Positions 56,572 to 64,000 of a stretch of DNA of 64,000 nt are shown here, one piece after another; within the stretch, counting starts at the first letter, position 1, and each line of letters begins with the position of its first letter. The DNA comes from Acinetobacter rathckeae (GTDB taxonomy: Bacteria > Pseudomonadota > Gammaproteobacteria > Pseudomonadales > Moraxellaceae): positions 1 through 64,000 of the forward strand of contig NZ_VTDO01000002.1 of the NCBI RefSeq assembly GCF_015627125.1. Reading direction: 5' to 3'. Under the pieces are notes generated by a model that saw nothing but the letters and a program-made list of their open reading frames with translations, did no database searches and was not told the origin of the DNA. The position numbers were made by a program, and so were the translations under genes.

Positions 56572-59400
56572 TTAACTCGATGATGAATAATGTATTTTTA
56601 GATAATGGGTTGCATCTGCTACACAAAGTGGTTTTGAGTAAATGTAGCCTTGTATAATATCGCATTGCCTGTACTGTAAAAACTCAAGCTGTTGCTGAGT
56701 CTCTACACCTTCTGCAATGATTGTAAGGCCCATGGCTTTACCCATGGCAATAATGGCATTGAGTACGGCAATTTGTGTTTTATCTGCAATGTTTTGCACA
56801 AAGTGTTGGTCAATTTTAATGGCATCGAATGGAAAGTTAGTCAAGTAGGCAAGGGAGGAGTACCCTGTGCCAAAGTCATCGAGTGAAAGTGTTATTCCAC
56901 GTTCTTTCAGTGCGTGAAGAAGTGCTTTTATATGGTCAGTTTTTTCTATGAGTGCAGATTCAGTGAGCTCAAATTCTAAATGTTGGCCATCAATCTCATA
57001 AGTTGCCAATATCTCATCAAGTAGCTCTAAAAGTTGGCCTCTGTAGAGTTGTTGAGGGTCTATATTAATTGAAACACTTATGTCAGCATAGCCTAAATTT
57101 TGCCATGTTTTTATTTGCTTTGCAGACTGCTCTAAAACGTAGTGCCCAATTTCAGACACCATACTGGTTTGTTTGGCATAAGATAAAAATTGTGAGGGTG
57201 GAATTAGTCCTTTTTTAGGGTGATTCCAGCGAATAAGGGCTTCAAAACCCACAATCGTTTGATTGTCTACTTTAATTTTTGGTTGATAAAAAACTTCTAA
57301 ACCATTATTTTTTATTGCATATCTTAGTTCGTTTTCTAAATTAACATCTTGTATATAGTCAATGTTTTGCTGTGAATAGTATTGTACAGTATTACCACCT
57401 AGTCGCTGTGCTTGTAGTAATGCTTGGTGTGCATAGTTATTCAGTTGTTCAGCATCAAGTGTGTGTTCTGGGTAAATGGAGACACCCACTGAGACTGTTA
57501 ATATCAGATCTTGTTTACTGACGTGGAAGGCGTCATTAAACTCCTGAATAATTCGGCCACAAATCTCTTCAATACTATTGTGTCGTTGATTTAGCTCATA
57601 TATCAATGAAAAATCACCGTGGTTGATACAGGCAATAATAAATGCATCGTGATGATTGAGATTTAAACGATCTGCAATACTTTTAAGCAACTGATTTATT
57701 GCATCAGTCCCTAAAAATTCGTGTAGTGCATTAAAGCGATCTATAGATACATTAATGACGGCAAGGCGTGATAAGTTTTTACGTTCAGTGAGCATCAGCT
57801 CATAGAGTTTAAAATTATAATAAAAGCGGTTTGGTAGCTGAGTAATGTCATCATAATTTCTTAAAAAAGACAGGCGCTCTTCTTGCCTTTTTTGTGCGGT
57901 TAAATCAGAGATAATACCAATATAGTGTGAAATATTTTGCTGTTGGTCTTTGACTGCTTGAATGTGAAAGCCAATGTTGAGTACTTCGCTAGATACAAAC
58001 TTTTCTTCAAACTCACCAATGTATTTTTCTGTGTTTCTCAGTTGATCTATCACTGAAAAATGCAAGCTACGTTGTTGAGCCGTATATTTATCTGTTAAAC
58101 CAAATAAATGCTTGCCAATGATTTCATTTTCGGTTGATCCTGAAAGTTTACAGAAGAAAGGGTTGGCATTTAAAAAATGAAAGTTTTTATCTAAAGTGAT
58201 AATTCCAACATTTAAATTTTCAATAATATTGGTAGATAAATTAATTTGATTTTGATGTTGCTTTTGTTGCTTAATATTTTTAAATAAGCCCATCATCAGT
58301 GTAGGTTCATGTGTGATAGGGTCTGATTTTACGACTTTTCCAATGGCAGCAAACCATGTCCAATCATTTTGATGACGAATTCTACACTCACATTCAAAGA
58401 GCTCATTTCTATGATTAAAATGTTTTTTAAGCTGCAGTAAAAAGTGTTCTGTGTCGTCTGGGTGAATAAGACCTTCGGTATAATCCGTAATTAAGGCATC
58501 GTTACGTAAAAAAGCAAAAAAAACATCATTCACGTAAAATGAACTTTTTTTAATATCCCAATGCCAAATATGGTTATATGATTCATTTTGAGCCAATTCA
58601 ATAAGCATTTTTTGTTTATGAATGAGTTCATCTTGTTGGTTCGTATATTCAATAGCGTTGGCAATTTTTTTCTTGAGTAGCTTATATCGGCCTAACAGCT
58701 TACTCATATGCTGTTTATGCTTGTCGTAGCGATTTTGCTTTTGCACAGCAGTGAGTTGTTGTTGTTTTAGTAACTGAGCATCATTCAATATATGTGTAAT
58801 GTGTTTATTGTATGTACGGTTGAGTATGATTGCACAAATATAAACTGATAAAAAAATGAAGTTAAAAGACAGTGGTAAAAAGCCCGCGACATTTTCTTGT
58901 GAGATCGGTTGTAATAGCAATGTTGGAACAGCTATGGGTAAACCGACTAAAAAGAAATAACTGAGCCTAAAGTGAAGACAGCATAGTGCAAAAAACAAGC
59001 ATGTTGAAACTAAGATGATGGTGACGTAAAACGTATCAGAAAAAGATAAGTGTGCACAAGATACGGGTAAATGAATATGTAGTAGATATACTGCACTGGC
59101 AAGTGATATACCAACCAGTAAGCAAATGACATTACAAAGATGATTCATGTAATCTAAGTTGGTTTTTTTATTTTCATAATATTGTATGACTAGAAAGAAA
59201 GCCAAAATAAGACTGTTATTAATAATAAAGAATGTATTAACAAGATAAGTATATGCAGGAAAATTAAGATTGAAATTAATACAAACAAATAGGCACACAA
59301 AAAAAACACTTAGCAAAAATGGTTGTAGGTGTTTTGTTGCTACCGCATTTTTATAGCTAGAGAGTGTCTGAGCTTGTAAATTTTCAGGTGAAAAGAACAT
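56572..59400 (-). CDS. Membrane PAS-PAS-GGDEF-EAL protein, probable cyclic-di-GMP phosphodiesterase
   Basis: A 942-residue signalling protein. About seven hydrophobic helices lie in the first 200 residues, then a basic coiled segment, then two PAS/PAC units (about 275-390 and 395-510), a GGDEF domain (about 520-670) and an EAL domain (about 680-935). The GGDEF site is degenerate (CINHGDFS), so cyclase activity is unlikely. The EAL domain keeps FEALIRW, the Asn in ISVNIDPQQL, the Glu in FELTESALIE, DDFGTGYSSL and AEGVET, so c-di-GMP hydrolysis is predicted. The start is ATG 59400, AAGGTC upstream. It has no partner in the cluster. Confidence 0.93.
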   Translation of the reverse strand: MFFSPENLQAQTLSSYKNAVATKHLQPFLLSVFFVCLFVCINFNLNFPAYTYLVNTFFIINNSLILAFFLVIQYYENKKTNLDYMNHLCNVICLLVGISLASAVYLLHIHLPVSCAHLSFSDTFYVTIILVSTCLFFALCCLHFRLSYFFLVGLPIAVPTLLLQPISQENVAGFLPLSFNFIFLSVYICAIILNRTYNKHITHILNDAQLLKQQQLTAVQKQNRYDKHKQHMSKLLGRYKLLKKKIANAIEYTNQQDELIHKQKMLIELAQNESYNHIWHWDIKKSSFYVNDVFFAFLRNDALITDYTEGLIHPDDTEHFLLQLKKHFNHRNELFECECRIRHQNDWTWFAAIGKVVKSDPITHEPTLMMGLFKNIKQQKQHQNQINLSTNIIENLNVGIITLDKNFHFLNANPFFCKLSGSTENEIIGKHLFGLTDKYTAQQRSLHFSVIDQLRNTEKYIGEFEEKFVSSEVLNIGFHIQAVKDQQQNISHYIGIISDLTAQKRQEERLSFLRNYDDITQLPNRFYYNFKLYELMLTERKNLSRLAVINVSIDRFNALHEFLGTDAINQLLKSIADRLNLNHHDAFIIACINHGDFSLIYELNQRHNSIEEICGRIIQEFNDAFHVSKQDLILTVSVGVSIYPEHTLDAEQLNNYAHQALLQAQRLGGNTVQYYSQQNIDYIQDVNLENELRYAIKNNGLEVFYQPKIKVDNQTIVGFEALIRWNHPKKGLIPPSQFLSYAKQTSMVSEIGHYVLEQSAKQIKTWQNLGYADISVSINIDPQQLYRGQLLELLDEILATYEIDGQHLEFELTESALIEKTDHIKALLHALKERGITLSLDDFGTGYSSLAYLTNFPFDAIKIDQHFVQNIADKTQIAVLNAIIAMGKAMGLTIIAEGVETQQQLEFLQYRQCDIIQGYIYSKPLCVADATHYLKIHYSSSS

Positions 59401-59461
59401 AATAGACCTTAATCAAATACATTTTTCTTTGATAAAGATATTGAACAAGGTCATTGTTATA

Positions 59462-60178
59462 TCATTTAAATACAAAATTTAATATAGATAGTGCCACAAT
59501 GGGGGCTGTTTCTGTACGTAAAACACGCTCACCAATACACCATGCTTTAAAACCATGTTGTTGGGCTTGTTCAATCTCTGCATCAGATAAACCGCCCTCT
59601 GGGCCAATCAGTAATGCAATAGATGGATCTGCATCTTGTAGCGGGTTGGTTGTATTGTTATTGGGGGCAAGCACGAGTTTTGTTGGTGGTAAATCTGATT
59701 TTAACCATGTTTGTAAGGTGATAGGGGCGTGGATTTTTGGAACAACGTTTAACCCACACTGTTCGCATGCCGCAATGGCAATACCTTGCCAATGCTCAAT
59801 TTTCTTTTGATCTCGTTCGTATTTAAGACGCATTTCACAACGTTCGCTCGTCAGAAGTTGAATGTCTGATACACCAAGTTCTACGGCTTTTTGTATGGCG
59901 TAATCCATACGGTCACCTTTAGACATGACTTGGCCTAAAGTGGCATGGAATTGAGGTGTTCGATTTATTGCTAGATGTGTGGTGATTTCTACTACAGCAC
60001 TTTTTTTGTGGATTTCAATAATTTTTGCATTGTATTCACCACCTAAGCCATTAAATAAAGTAGCCTCATCATTCACTTTTGCACGTAACACTTTGACCCA
60101 ATGATGAAATACGGTTTCTGTAAGTTCAATCTGTGTGTTGCATGCCAAAGTGGCATCGATATAAAAACGGCTACTCAT
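59462..60178 (-). CDS. rsmE: 16S rRNA (uracil-1498-N3)-methyltransferase
   Basis: A 238-residue SPOUT-class methyltransferase that uses SAM to methylate U1498 of 16S rRNA. The N-terminal PUA-like start is MSSRFYIDATLACNTQIELTE and VFHHWVKVLRAKVNDEATLFNG, and the knot region includes LLIGPEGGLSDAEIEQA and LGERVLRTETAP-like IGERVLRTETAPIVAL. It begins at ATG 60178 with a weak ribosome site. It is preceded by a 300-bp gap and followed by the c-di-GMP gene on the same strand. Confidence 0.95.
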   Translation of the reverse strand: MSSRFYIDATLACNTQIELTETVFHHWVKVLRAKVNDEATLFNGLGGEYNAKIIEIHKKSAVVEITTHLAINRTPQFHATLGQVMSKGDRMDYAIQKAVELGVSDIQLLTSERCEMRLKYERDQKKIEHWQGIAIAACEQCGLNVVPKIHAPITLQTWLKSDLPPTKLVLAPNNNTTNPLQDADPSIALLIGPEGGLSDAEIEQAQQHGFKAWCIGERVLRTETAPIVALSILNFVFK

Positions 60179-60478
60179 GGGGATGGGCTCTTGGTTTGTT
60201 GTGGTTGAGGTCTAGATCCCTCACGAGGTGTTGGGTCTGCTGTGTGCATAGTAAAAAATCTAACATACATATGCTACAGTTATATCTTCGTTCGCACAGT
60301 TTTAATACAACTTAAGTCACCATCTTTTAGATTAGAATATAAACTGCCAACTAACCTAGGTTTTACACATGAGTACTTGCTTAAAAGTACTGGAAATAGA
60401 GCTTCAGAACACAATGCTTTATCCCATAGCTTGATATTCACTTGGGCAGGTATTGTAAGACTACCTGCCCAATTGCTT
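60179..60478. other. 300-bp intergenic region with a strong hairpin
   Basis: No gene is supported. TTGGGCAGGTA (60442-60452) is exactly complementary to 60462-60472 across 9 bases. It lies just past the stop of the minus-strand membrane gene at 60479 and is probably its transcript end, although T-runs are short. Confidence 0.6.
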
Positions 60479-61630
60479 TTAAAAGTATTTTAAAATGCGA
60501 ATGTGTTTGTTGTTATGCTTAAACCGTGCAAATAAAGCCACAAGTGGGTAGAGTGCAACAGATAAAATAATAGCAGTCACCCATAAGCTAAATACACTGT
60601 TTAAACCGAAGTATTTGCCATGGTTTAAACCATATTGCATCACCGCAAGACTATACAAGGCTTTCAGTACAAATAAATGTAATATGTAAAAAAACATGGG
60701 CACAGAGCCAAAAACCACCAAAGGTTTAATCCATGAGATATGTTGTTTTCTTTCTAGAAAACCCAACAGTAAGAGCCCAAGACCCACATTAAATAAAATA
60801 AAAAGCAGTGAGGGTGGATATTTTGTCAGGTTAAAGAAACTCATCACCGTTTCAAGTGATGTTGGCATGACTTGCCATGCATGGTCACCATAAATATTAA
60901 TGAAACGTAGTACAAAAAATAAAAGAATAAAGTAGATACCTGACTTGAGAAGCGCTGTTTGACGTTGTTTTGGTTGAATACTCTTGTTAAACCATGCTTC
61001 ACCAAAACAATAACCAAGCAAAATAACACCAATCCATGGTAAAACTGGGTATGACGTACGCAGTTTAAAATGCTCCCCAATGGTAATCCAACCACGCTCA
61101 TGTAAAATATTCCATAGCGGTTGTATTGTTGGTAGGTCTTTAAATGAAATGGGGTCAAGTAAGTTGTGTGAAGCAATAATGAGTATAGCAAAGCCCCAGC
61201 GTGTTGCCTTTGGCAAAGTAATGAAGGCTGCTAGAGTAATCATACTCACACCAATTGCCCAGATGACCTGTAAATACATGACTTGTGGTATAAGTTGACC
61301 TGTCCAAGCAAAATTAATGACCGTGACTTCAAGTAGAATTAAAAATAGCCCTCGTTTAAATAAAAAGGCACGCGTCATGGCCACATTGTTGGTTTTGGCT
61401 TGGTATAAGTAGGCAGATAACCCGGTTAGAAAAACAAACATGGGCGCACATAAATGTGCTAAAACTCGACCAAAATAGAGTGAGGGTTCTGTATCTGCGA
61501 TGACCATGGGGTCTGCAACTTGCCGATGAATATAAAAAGTATCTCTGACATGATCTACCATCATGATTAAAATAATAAGACCGCGTAGCGCATCAATGGC
61601 TAAAAGACGCTGTGAAATTTGAGCTGACAT
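60479..61630 (-). CDS. DUF1624 / heparan-alpha-glucosaminide N-acetyltransferase-like membrane protein
   Basis: A 383-residue protein with about ten hydrophobic helices. The opening MSAQISQRLLAIDALRGLIILIMMVDHVRDTFY is the family hallmark, and the conserved His-Asp/Asn region is in the same segment. Relatives transfer acyl groups across the membrane onto sugars, but the bacterial substrates are not known. The start is ATG 61630, with no strong ribosome site. The neighbours are unrelated. Confidence 0.88.
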   Translation of the reverse strand: MSAQISQRLLAIDALRGLIILIMMVDHVRDTFYIHRQVADPMVIADTEPSLYFGRVLAHLCAPMFVFLTGLSAYLYQAKTNNVAMTRAFLFKRGLFLILLEVTVINFAWTGQLIPQVMYLQVIWAIGVSMITLAAFITLPKATRWGFAILIIASHNLLDPISFKDLPTIQPLWNILHERGWITIGEHFKLRTSYPVLPWIGVILLGYCFGEAWFNKSIQPKQRQTALLKSGIYFILLFFVLRFINIYGDHAWQVMPTSLETVMSFFNLTKYPPSLLFILFNVGLGLLLLGFLERKQHISWIKPLVVFGSVPMFFYILHLFVLKALYSLAVMQYGLNHGKYFGLNSVFSLWVTAIILSVALYPLVALFARFKHNNKHIRILKYF

Positions 61631-61699
61631 GAGAAAATAAAGAAAATAAATGATATGTTATAAAGTAACACATTTTTGGTATTATTGTTTGAAATTATG

Positions 61700-61746
61700 C
61701 ACATAATTATGTGGTCATTACCATAAAATAGCATGTTAATGACCAC
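61700..61746. other. Palindrome cluster upstream of DUF1624 and downstream of the CHAP-like gene
   Basis: CACATAATTATGTG (61700-61713) is a perfect palindrome. GTGGTCATTA (61711-61720) pairs exactly with 61737-61746 across 16 bases. The latter may end the CHAP-like transcript; the former could be an operator for the DUF1624 gene. Confidence 0.5.
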
Positions 61747-61758
61747 GTGATTACTTTT

Positions 61759-62361
61759 TTAAATTAAGCGGTAATATTTGTAGCTAGCATTACTACCGTA
61801 TACAGCGTAGCTATTTTGTCTAAAATCAGAGACCCAGCTCTTGCCTGTATAGCCTGCAATATGACCGTAGTTATGATTTCTTGTTCGAGAAATAATATAG
61901 ATATCGCCTTCTTGTGGCTTGTCAAAGGCGGGTGATATGCGTTTATAACCAATTTTTTCGAGTGTTTGTCCCCAATCTGCTGCAGCAACAGGGTGAGATT
62001 GCACACGTGCGCCTGCAGATTCTAAAGCGATGCGTACATGCTTAGCACATTTTTCTGTACTACGGCTGTATGCATTATGGGCAAGGGTATGGGCAAATTT
62101 GGTGACGTTAATGGCTTTTTTATGTTTTTGAGGTGTTTGTGCGGTTACATGATAGGTGTGTTTGGTATGCGCATTTTTTTTCTGTGCAACAAGATGCTTA
62201 TTTTTTTGTGATTCTGTTTTCTTTTTTGTAATGATTTTTTCTTGAGTCTTGGACTGCTTTTTATGTGGAGATACACTTTTTACAGTTTGTTTTTTATGAG
62301 CAATCGTATGAGTGTGCACATTAACATGGTGTTCTACGTGGTGGTGTGAATGTTCAATCAT
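61759..62361 (-). CDS. CHAP/NlpC-like putative peptidoglycan hydrolase with His/Lys-rich N-terminus
   Basis: A 200-residue protein starting at ATG 62361 (MIEHSHHHVEHHVNVHTH); an in-frame GTG at 62382 is also possible. Residues 1-85 are dense in His and Lys with no signal peptide or membrane helix. The C-terminal domain (about 90-200) looks like a CHAP-type cysteine amidase: Cys105 in STEKCAKHVRIALE, His167 in NYGHIAGYTG and Asp179 in WVSDFRQNS could form the triad. Small Cys-His cell-wall amidases of this kind occur in phage lysis and in type VI effectors; no neighbour of either type is seen. The call is by motif only. Confidence 0.6.
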   Translation of the reverse strand: MIEHSHHHVEHHVNVHTHTIAHKKQTVKSVSPHKKQSKTQEKIITKKKTESQKNKHLVAQKKNAHTKHTYHVTAQTPQKHKKAINVTKFAHTLAHNAYSRSTEKCAKHVRIALESAGARVQSHPVAAADWGQTLEKIGYKRISPAFDKPQEGDIYIISRTRNHNYGHIAGYTGKSWVSDFRQNSYAVYGSNASYKYYRLI

Positions 62362-62675
62362 TGTAAAAAATCTCTTTAACACATATTACGAACAGCAATC
62401 GCTTTGCGACTTTCAAGGGTTGCAATGGTATAACATTACATTTTTCTAGGCCATATAAAATTGACCAAAAAGAAAATTAAGCCGTTACAAAATGTAAAAT
62501 TATGTGTGGCAAAATTTATTTTGTATAGACCCTTTATATAATCTGAATCTTAAAATTTCTATAACTAGAATTGATTTAATTTGTAATGTGACGCAGGCTG
62601 TTATCGTAATATTGACTATACTCTTATGTAAATTCATTCATTGTCCATGATTTATTTAGGTTTAGGAGTGTTGCA

Positions 62676-63698
62676 ATGTCGCAATCGAACTTAATTCAAG
62701 CTTACGCAGCTAAAGCTGCACATGAGCCACTGGTTCCTTATGATTTTGATGCAGGTGAACTTAAAAATTCAGAAGTTGAAGTTGTAGTTGAATATTGTGG
62801 TTTATGTCACTCAGATGTATCGATGATTAACAATGAGTGGGGGATGTCTTCTTATCCTGTTGTTGCAGGTCATGAAGTGATTGGTAAGGTGGTTCGTCTA
62901 GGAAGTGGGGCTAAAGGTCTGAAGTTAGGACAACGTGTAGGCATTGGTTGGACTGCTGGAAGTTGTGGTGCATGTGATTCATGTATTGGTGGTGAACAGG
63001 TGTTATGTGGTCAGCAAACACCAACAATTGTTGGTCACGCAGGTGGTTTTGCGAATAAAGTGCGTGCTGACTGGCAATGGGTGATTCCTTTACCAGATGA
63101 TTTAGACCCTGAAAGTGCAGGCCCACTTTTGTGTGGTGGTGTGACGGTATTTACTCCACTGCTACAAAACGAAATTACAGCATTGCATCATGTTGGTGTC
63201 ATTGGTATAGGTGGTTTAGGGCATATTGCGATTAAACTACTCAAAGCATGGGGCTGTGAAATCACAGCATTTTCATCGAATGTAGAAAAAACTGCCGAGC
63301 TCAAAGCAATGGGTGCAGATCATGTGGTGAATAGCCGTGATGCTGAAGCACTTAAAGCACAACAAGGTAAGTTTGACTTGATTCTAAGTACAGTGAATGT
63401 GACGTTAGATTGGCCCGCTTATTTGCAAGCTCTTGCACCTAAAGGAACAATGCATTTGGTTGGTTTGCCATTAGAACCAATCAAAGTACCTGCGGTTTCT
63501 TTAATTTCTGGAGCAAAGTCAGTGACAGGTTCTCCAACGGGATCTCCTGCAACGTTACGCCAATTACTTAAGTTTGCGGCACGTAAAAATATTGCACCAC
63601 AAATTGAAGTTTTTCCAATGTCTAAAATTAATGATGCTTTAGCACATTTAGAGTCAGGTAAGGCAAGATATAGAGTGGTATTAAAAGCAGATTTTTAA
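62676..63698 (+). CDS. Zinc-dependent NAD(P) alcohol dehydrogenase (cinnamyl ADH/YahK-like)
   Basis: A 340-residue medium-chain alcohol dehydrogenase. The catalytic zinc ligands are in YCGLCHSDV and GHEVIG, and the structural zinc is held by the Cys-rich [17 protein letters not shown]. The cofactor motif is in [21 protein letters not shown]. The start ATG 62676 has AGGAG upstream. The closest group is the broad-range aldehyde reductases such as YahK. The terminator at 63719 ends it before the convergent lipA. Confidence 0.93.
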   Translation: MSQSNLIQAYAAKAAHEPLVPYDFDAGELKNSEVEVVVEYCGLCHSDVSMINNEWGMSSYPVVAGHEVIGKVVRLGSGAKGLKLGQRVGIGWTAGSCGACDSCIGGEQVLCGQQTPTIVGHAGGFANKVRADWQWVIPLPDDLDPESAGPLLCGGVTVFTPLLQNEITALHHVGVIGIGGLGHIAIKLLKAWGCEITAFSSNVEKTAELKAMGADHVVNSRDAEALKAQQGKFDLILSTVNVTLDWPAYLQALAPKGTMHLVGLPLEPIKVPAVSLISGAKSVTGSPTGSPATLRQLLKFAARKNIAPQIEVFPMSKINDALAHLESGKARYRVVLKADF

Positions 63699-63718
63699 CG
63701 GGTTGCTGAATGTCAAAG

Positions 63719-63752
63719 AAGACTAAATGAAGTTTTTTCATTTAGTCTTTTT
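63719..63752. terminator. Bidirectional terminator between the ADH gene and lipA
   Basis: AAGACTAAATGAA (63719-63731) pairs exactly with 63737-63749 across GTTTT and continues with T. The genes are convergent. Confidence 0.9.
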
Positions 63753-63755
63753 ACT

Positions 63756-64000
63756 TTAAGCTTCTATCGCTTGCACTGCAATTTTGCGTGCAGGTGGGGT
63801 TTTACGGCGTACTGGTGGTACGGGTTCCCCATAATATTGACGATCTGCGAAGTAGCTTGAGCGTACCATAGGTGCAGACCATATATTTTTAAATCCAAGC
63901 TTTCGGCCATGTTCTGCATAGCGTTCAAACTCTTCAGGTGTCACATAACGGTCTAAAGCAGCATGTTCTTTAGATGGCTGTAAGTACTGTCCAATTGTGA
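63756..64000 (-). CDS. lipA: Lipoyl synthase, C-terminal part, gene continues beyond window
   Basis: The 3' end of lipA, a radical-SAM enzyme that inserts two sulfurs into octanoyl groups. The window holds about 80 codons: [21 protein letters not shown], then [18 protein letters not shown] and the C-terminal tail ending QAIEA. The Ser in VRSSY is the family's conserved auxiliary-cluster ligand. The radical-SAM CxxxCxxC part and the start lie past base 64000. Confidence 0.92.
   Translation of the reverse strand, partial: TIGQYLQPSKEHAALDRYVTPEEFERYAEHGRKLGFKNIWSAPMVRSSYFADRQYYGEPVPPVRRKTPPARKIAVQAIEA

Noticed and set aside
1..64000. CRISPR array or complete insertion sequence
   Set aside because: No regularly spaced direct repeats of suitable size, no transposase and no paired terminal repeats with target duplications were seen.

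Overview
The window is a stretch of an AT-rich gammaproteobacterial chromosome, almost certainly Acinetobacter. This rests on the gene set and protein character: a membrane PQQ glucose dehydrogenase, a betT/betIBA choline-glycine betaine locus, an Acinetobacter-style CdiA/FHA exoprotein with its TpsB partner, a single tRNA-Ser(TGA), and scattered nitrile and Rieske-oxygenase catabolic clusters. No phage, complete insertion sequence, rRNA operon or CRISPR array was recognised.

Region by region. 1-10.3 kb: a two-partner secretion locus. The TpsB outer-membrane transporter runs in from outside the window. It is followed by a very large CdiA/FHA-like exoprotein gene that is broken by a frameshift near 4105 (apparently a 4-bp GATC duplication) and loses its 3' end near 10090, next to an unexplained run of four stem-loops. 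No toxin tip or immunity gene remains. 10.3-19 kb: trpS, two membrane or metalloprotease genes of poorly known role (DUF808, YpfJ), two GNAT acetyltransferases, an M13 peptidase, a DUF1272 protein and an overlapping pair of small lipoproteins. 19-25 kb: gcd, then a copper module (copZ facing away from copA-cueR) with two CueR-type operators side by side in the divergent promoter. 25-34 kb: an aromatic aminotransferase, the betIBA operon and divergent betT, a MarC protein, and small YCII and CHMI-family proteins. 34-38 kb: a MocR/PdxR-like regulator divergent from an EamA transporter and a pdxJ of an unusual clade, probably a vitamin-B6-linked island, then a small secreted PDZ protein.

38.7-45.3 kb: a GNAT protein, a metallo-type KDO8P synthase that is probably a second kdsA, and an oxygenase cluster. 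The cluster has two Rieske oxygenases, one FMN/2Fe-2S reductase, a DoxX protein and a LysR regulator, with matching LysR-type palindromes in both promoter regions. 45.4-49.6 kb: tRNA-Ser, then an aldoxime-nitrile pathway (nitrilase, aldoxime dehydratase, outer-membrane channel, divergent AraC regulator) in which the dehydratase carries one in-frame TAA. 49.7-64 kb: mostly housekeeping and signalling genes: an SDR, pdxB-epmA, cca, maeB, a PAS-PAS-GGDEF-EAL protein with a degenerate GGDEF site, rsmE, an acyltransferase-like membrane protein, a small CHAP/NlpC-like protein with a His/Lys-rich tail, a zinc alcohol dehydrogenase, and the 3' end of lipA at the edge.

The observations most worth following up are the structured element at the broken end of the exoprotein, the twin copper operators, the MocR-EamA-PdxJ unit with a tandem operator, the LysR-controlled double-Rieske cluster, the single nonsense codon in the aldoxime pathway, and a hairpin that both ends maeB and buries the ribosome binding site of cca. 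All calls come from reading the sequence; no database search was run.
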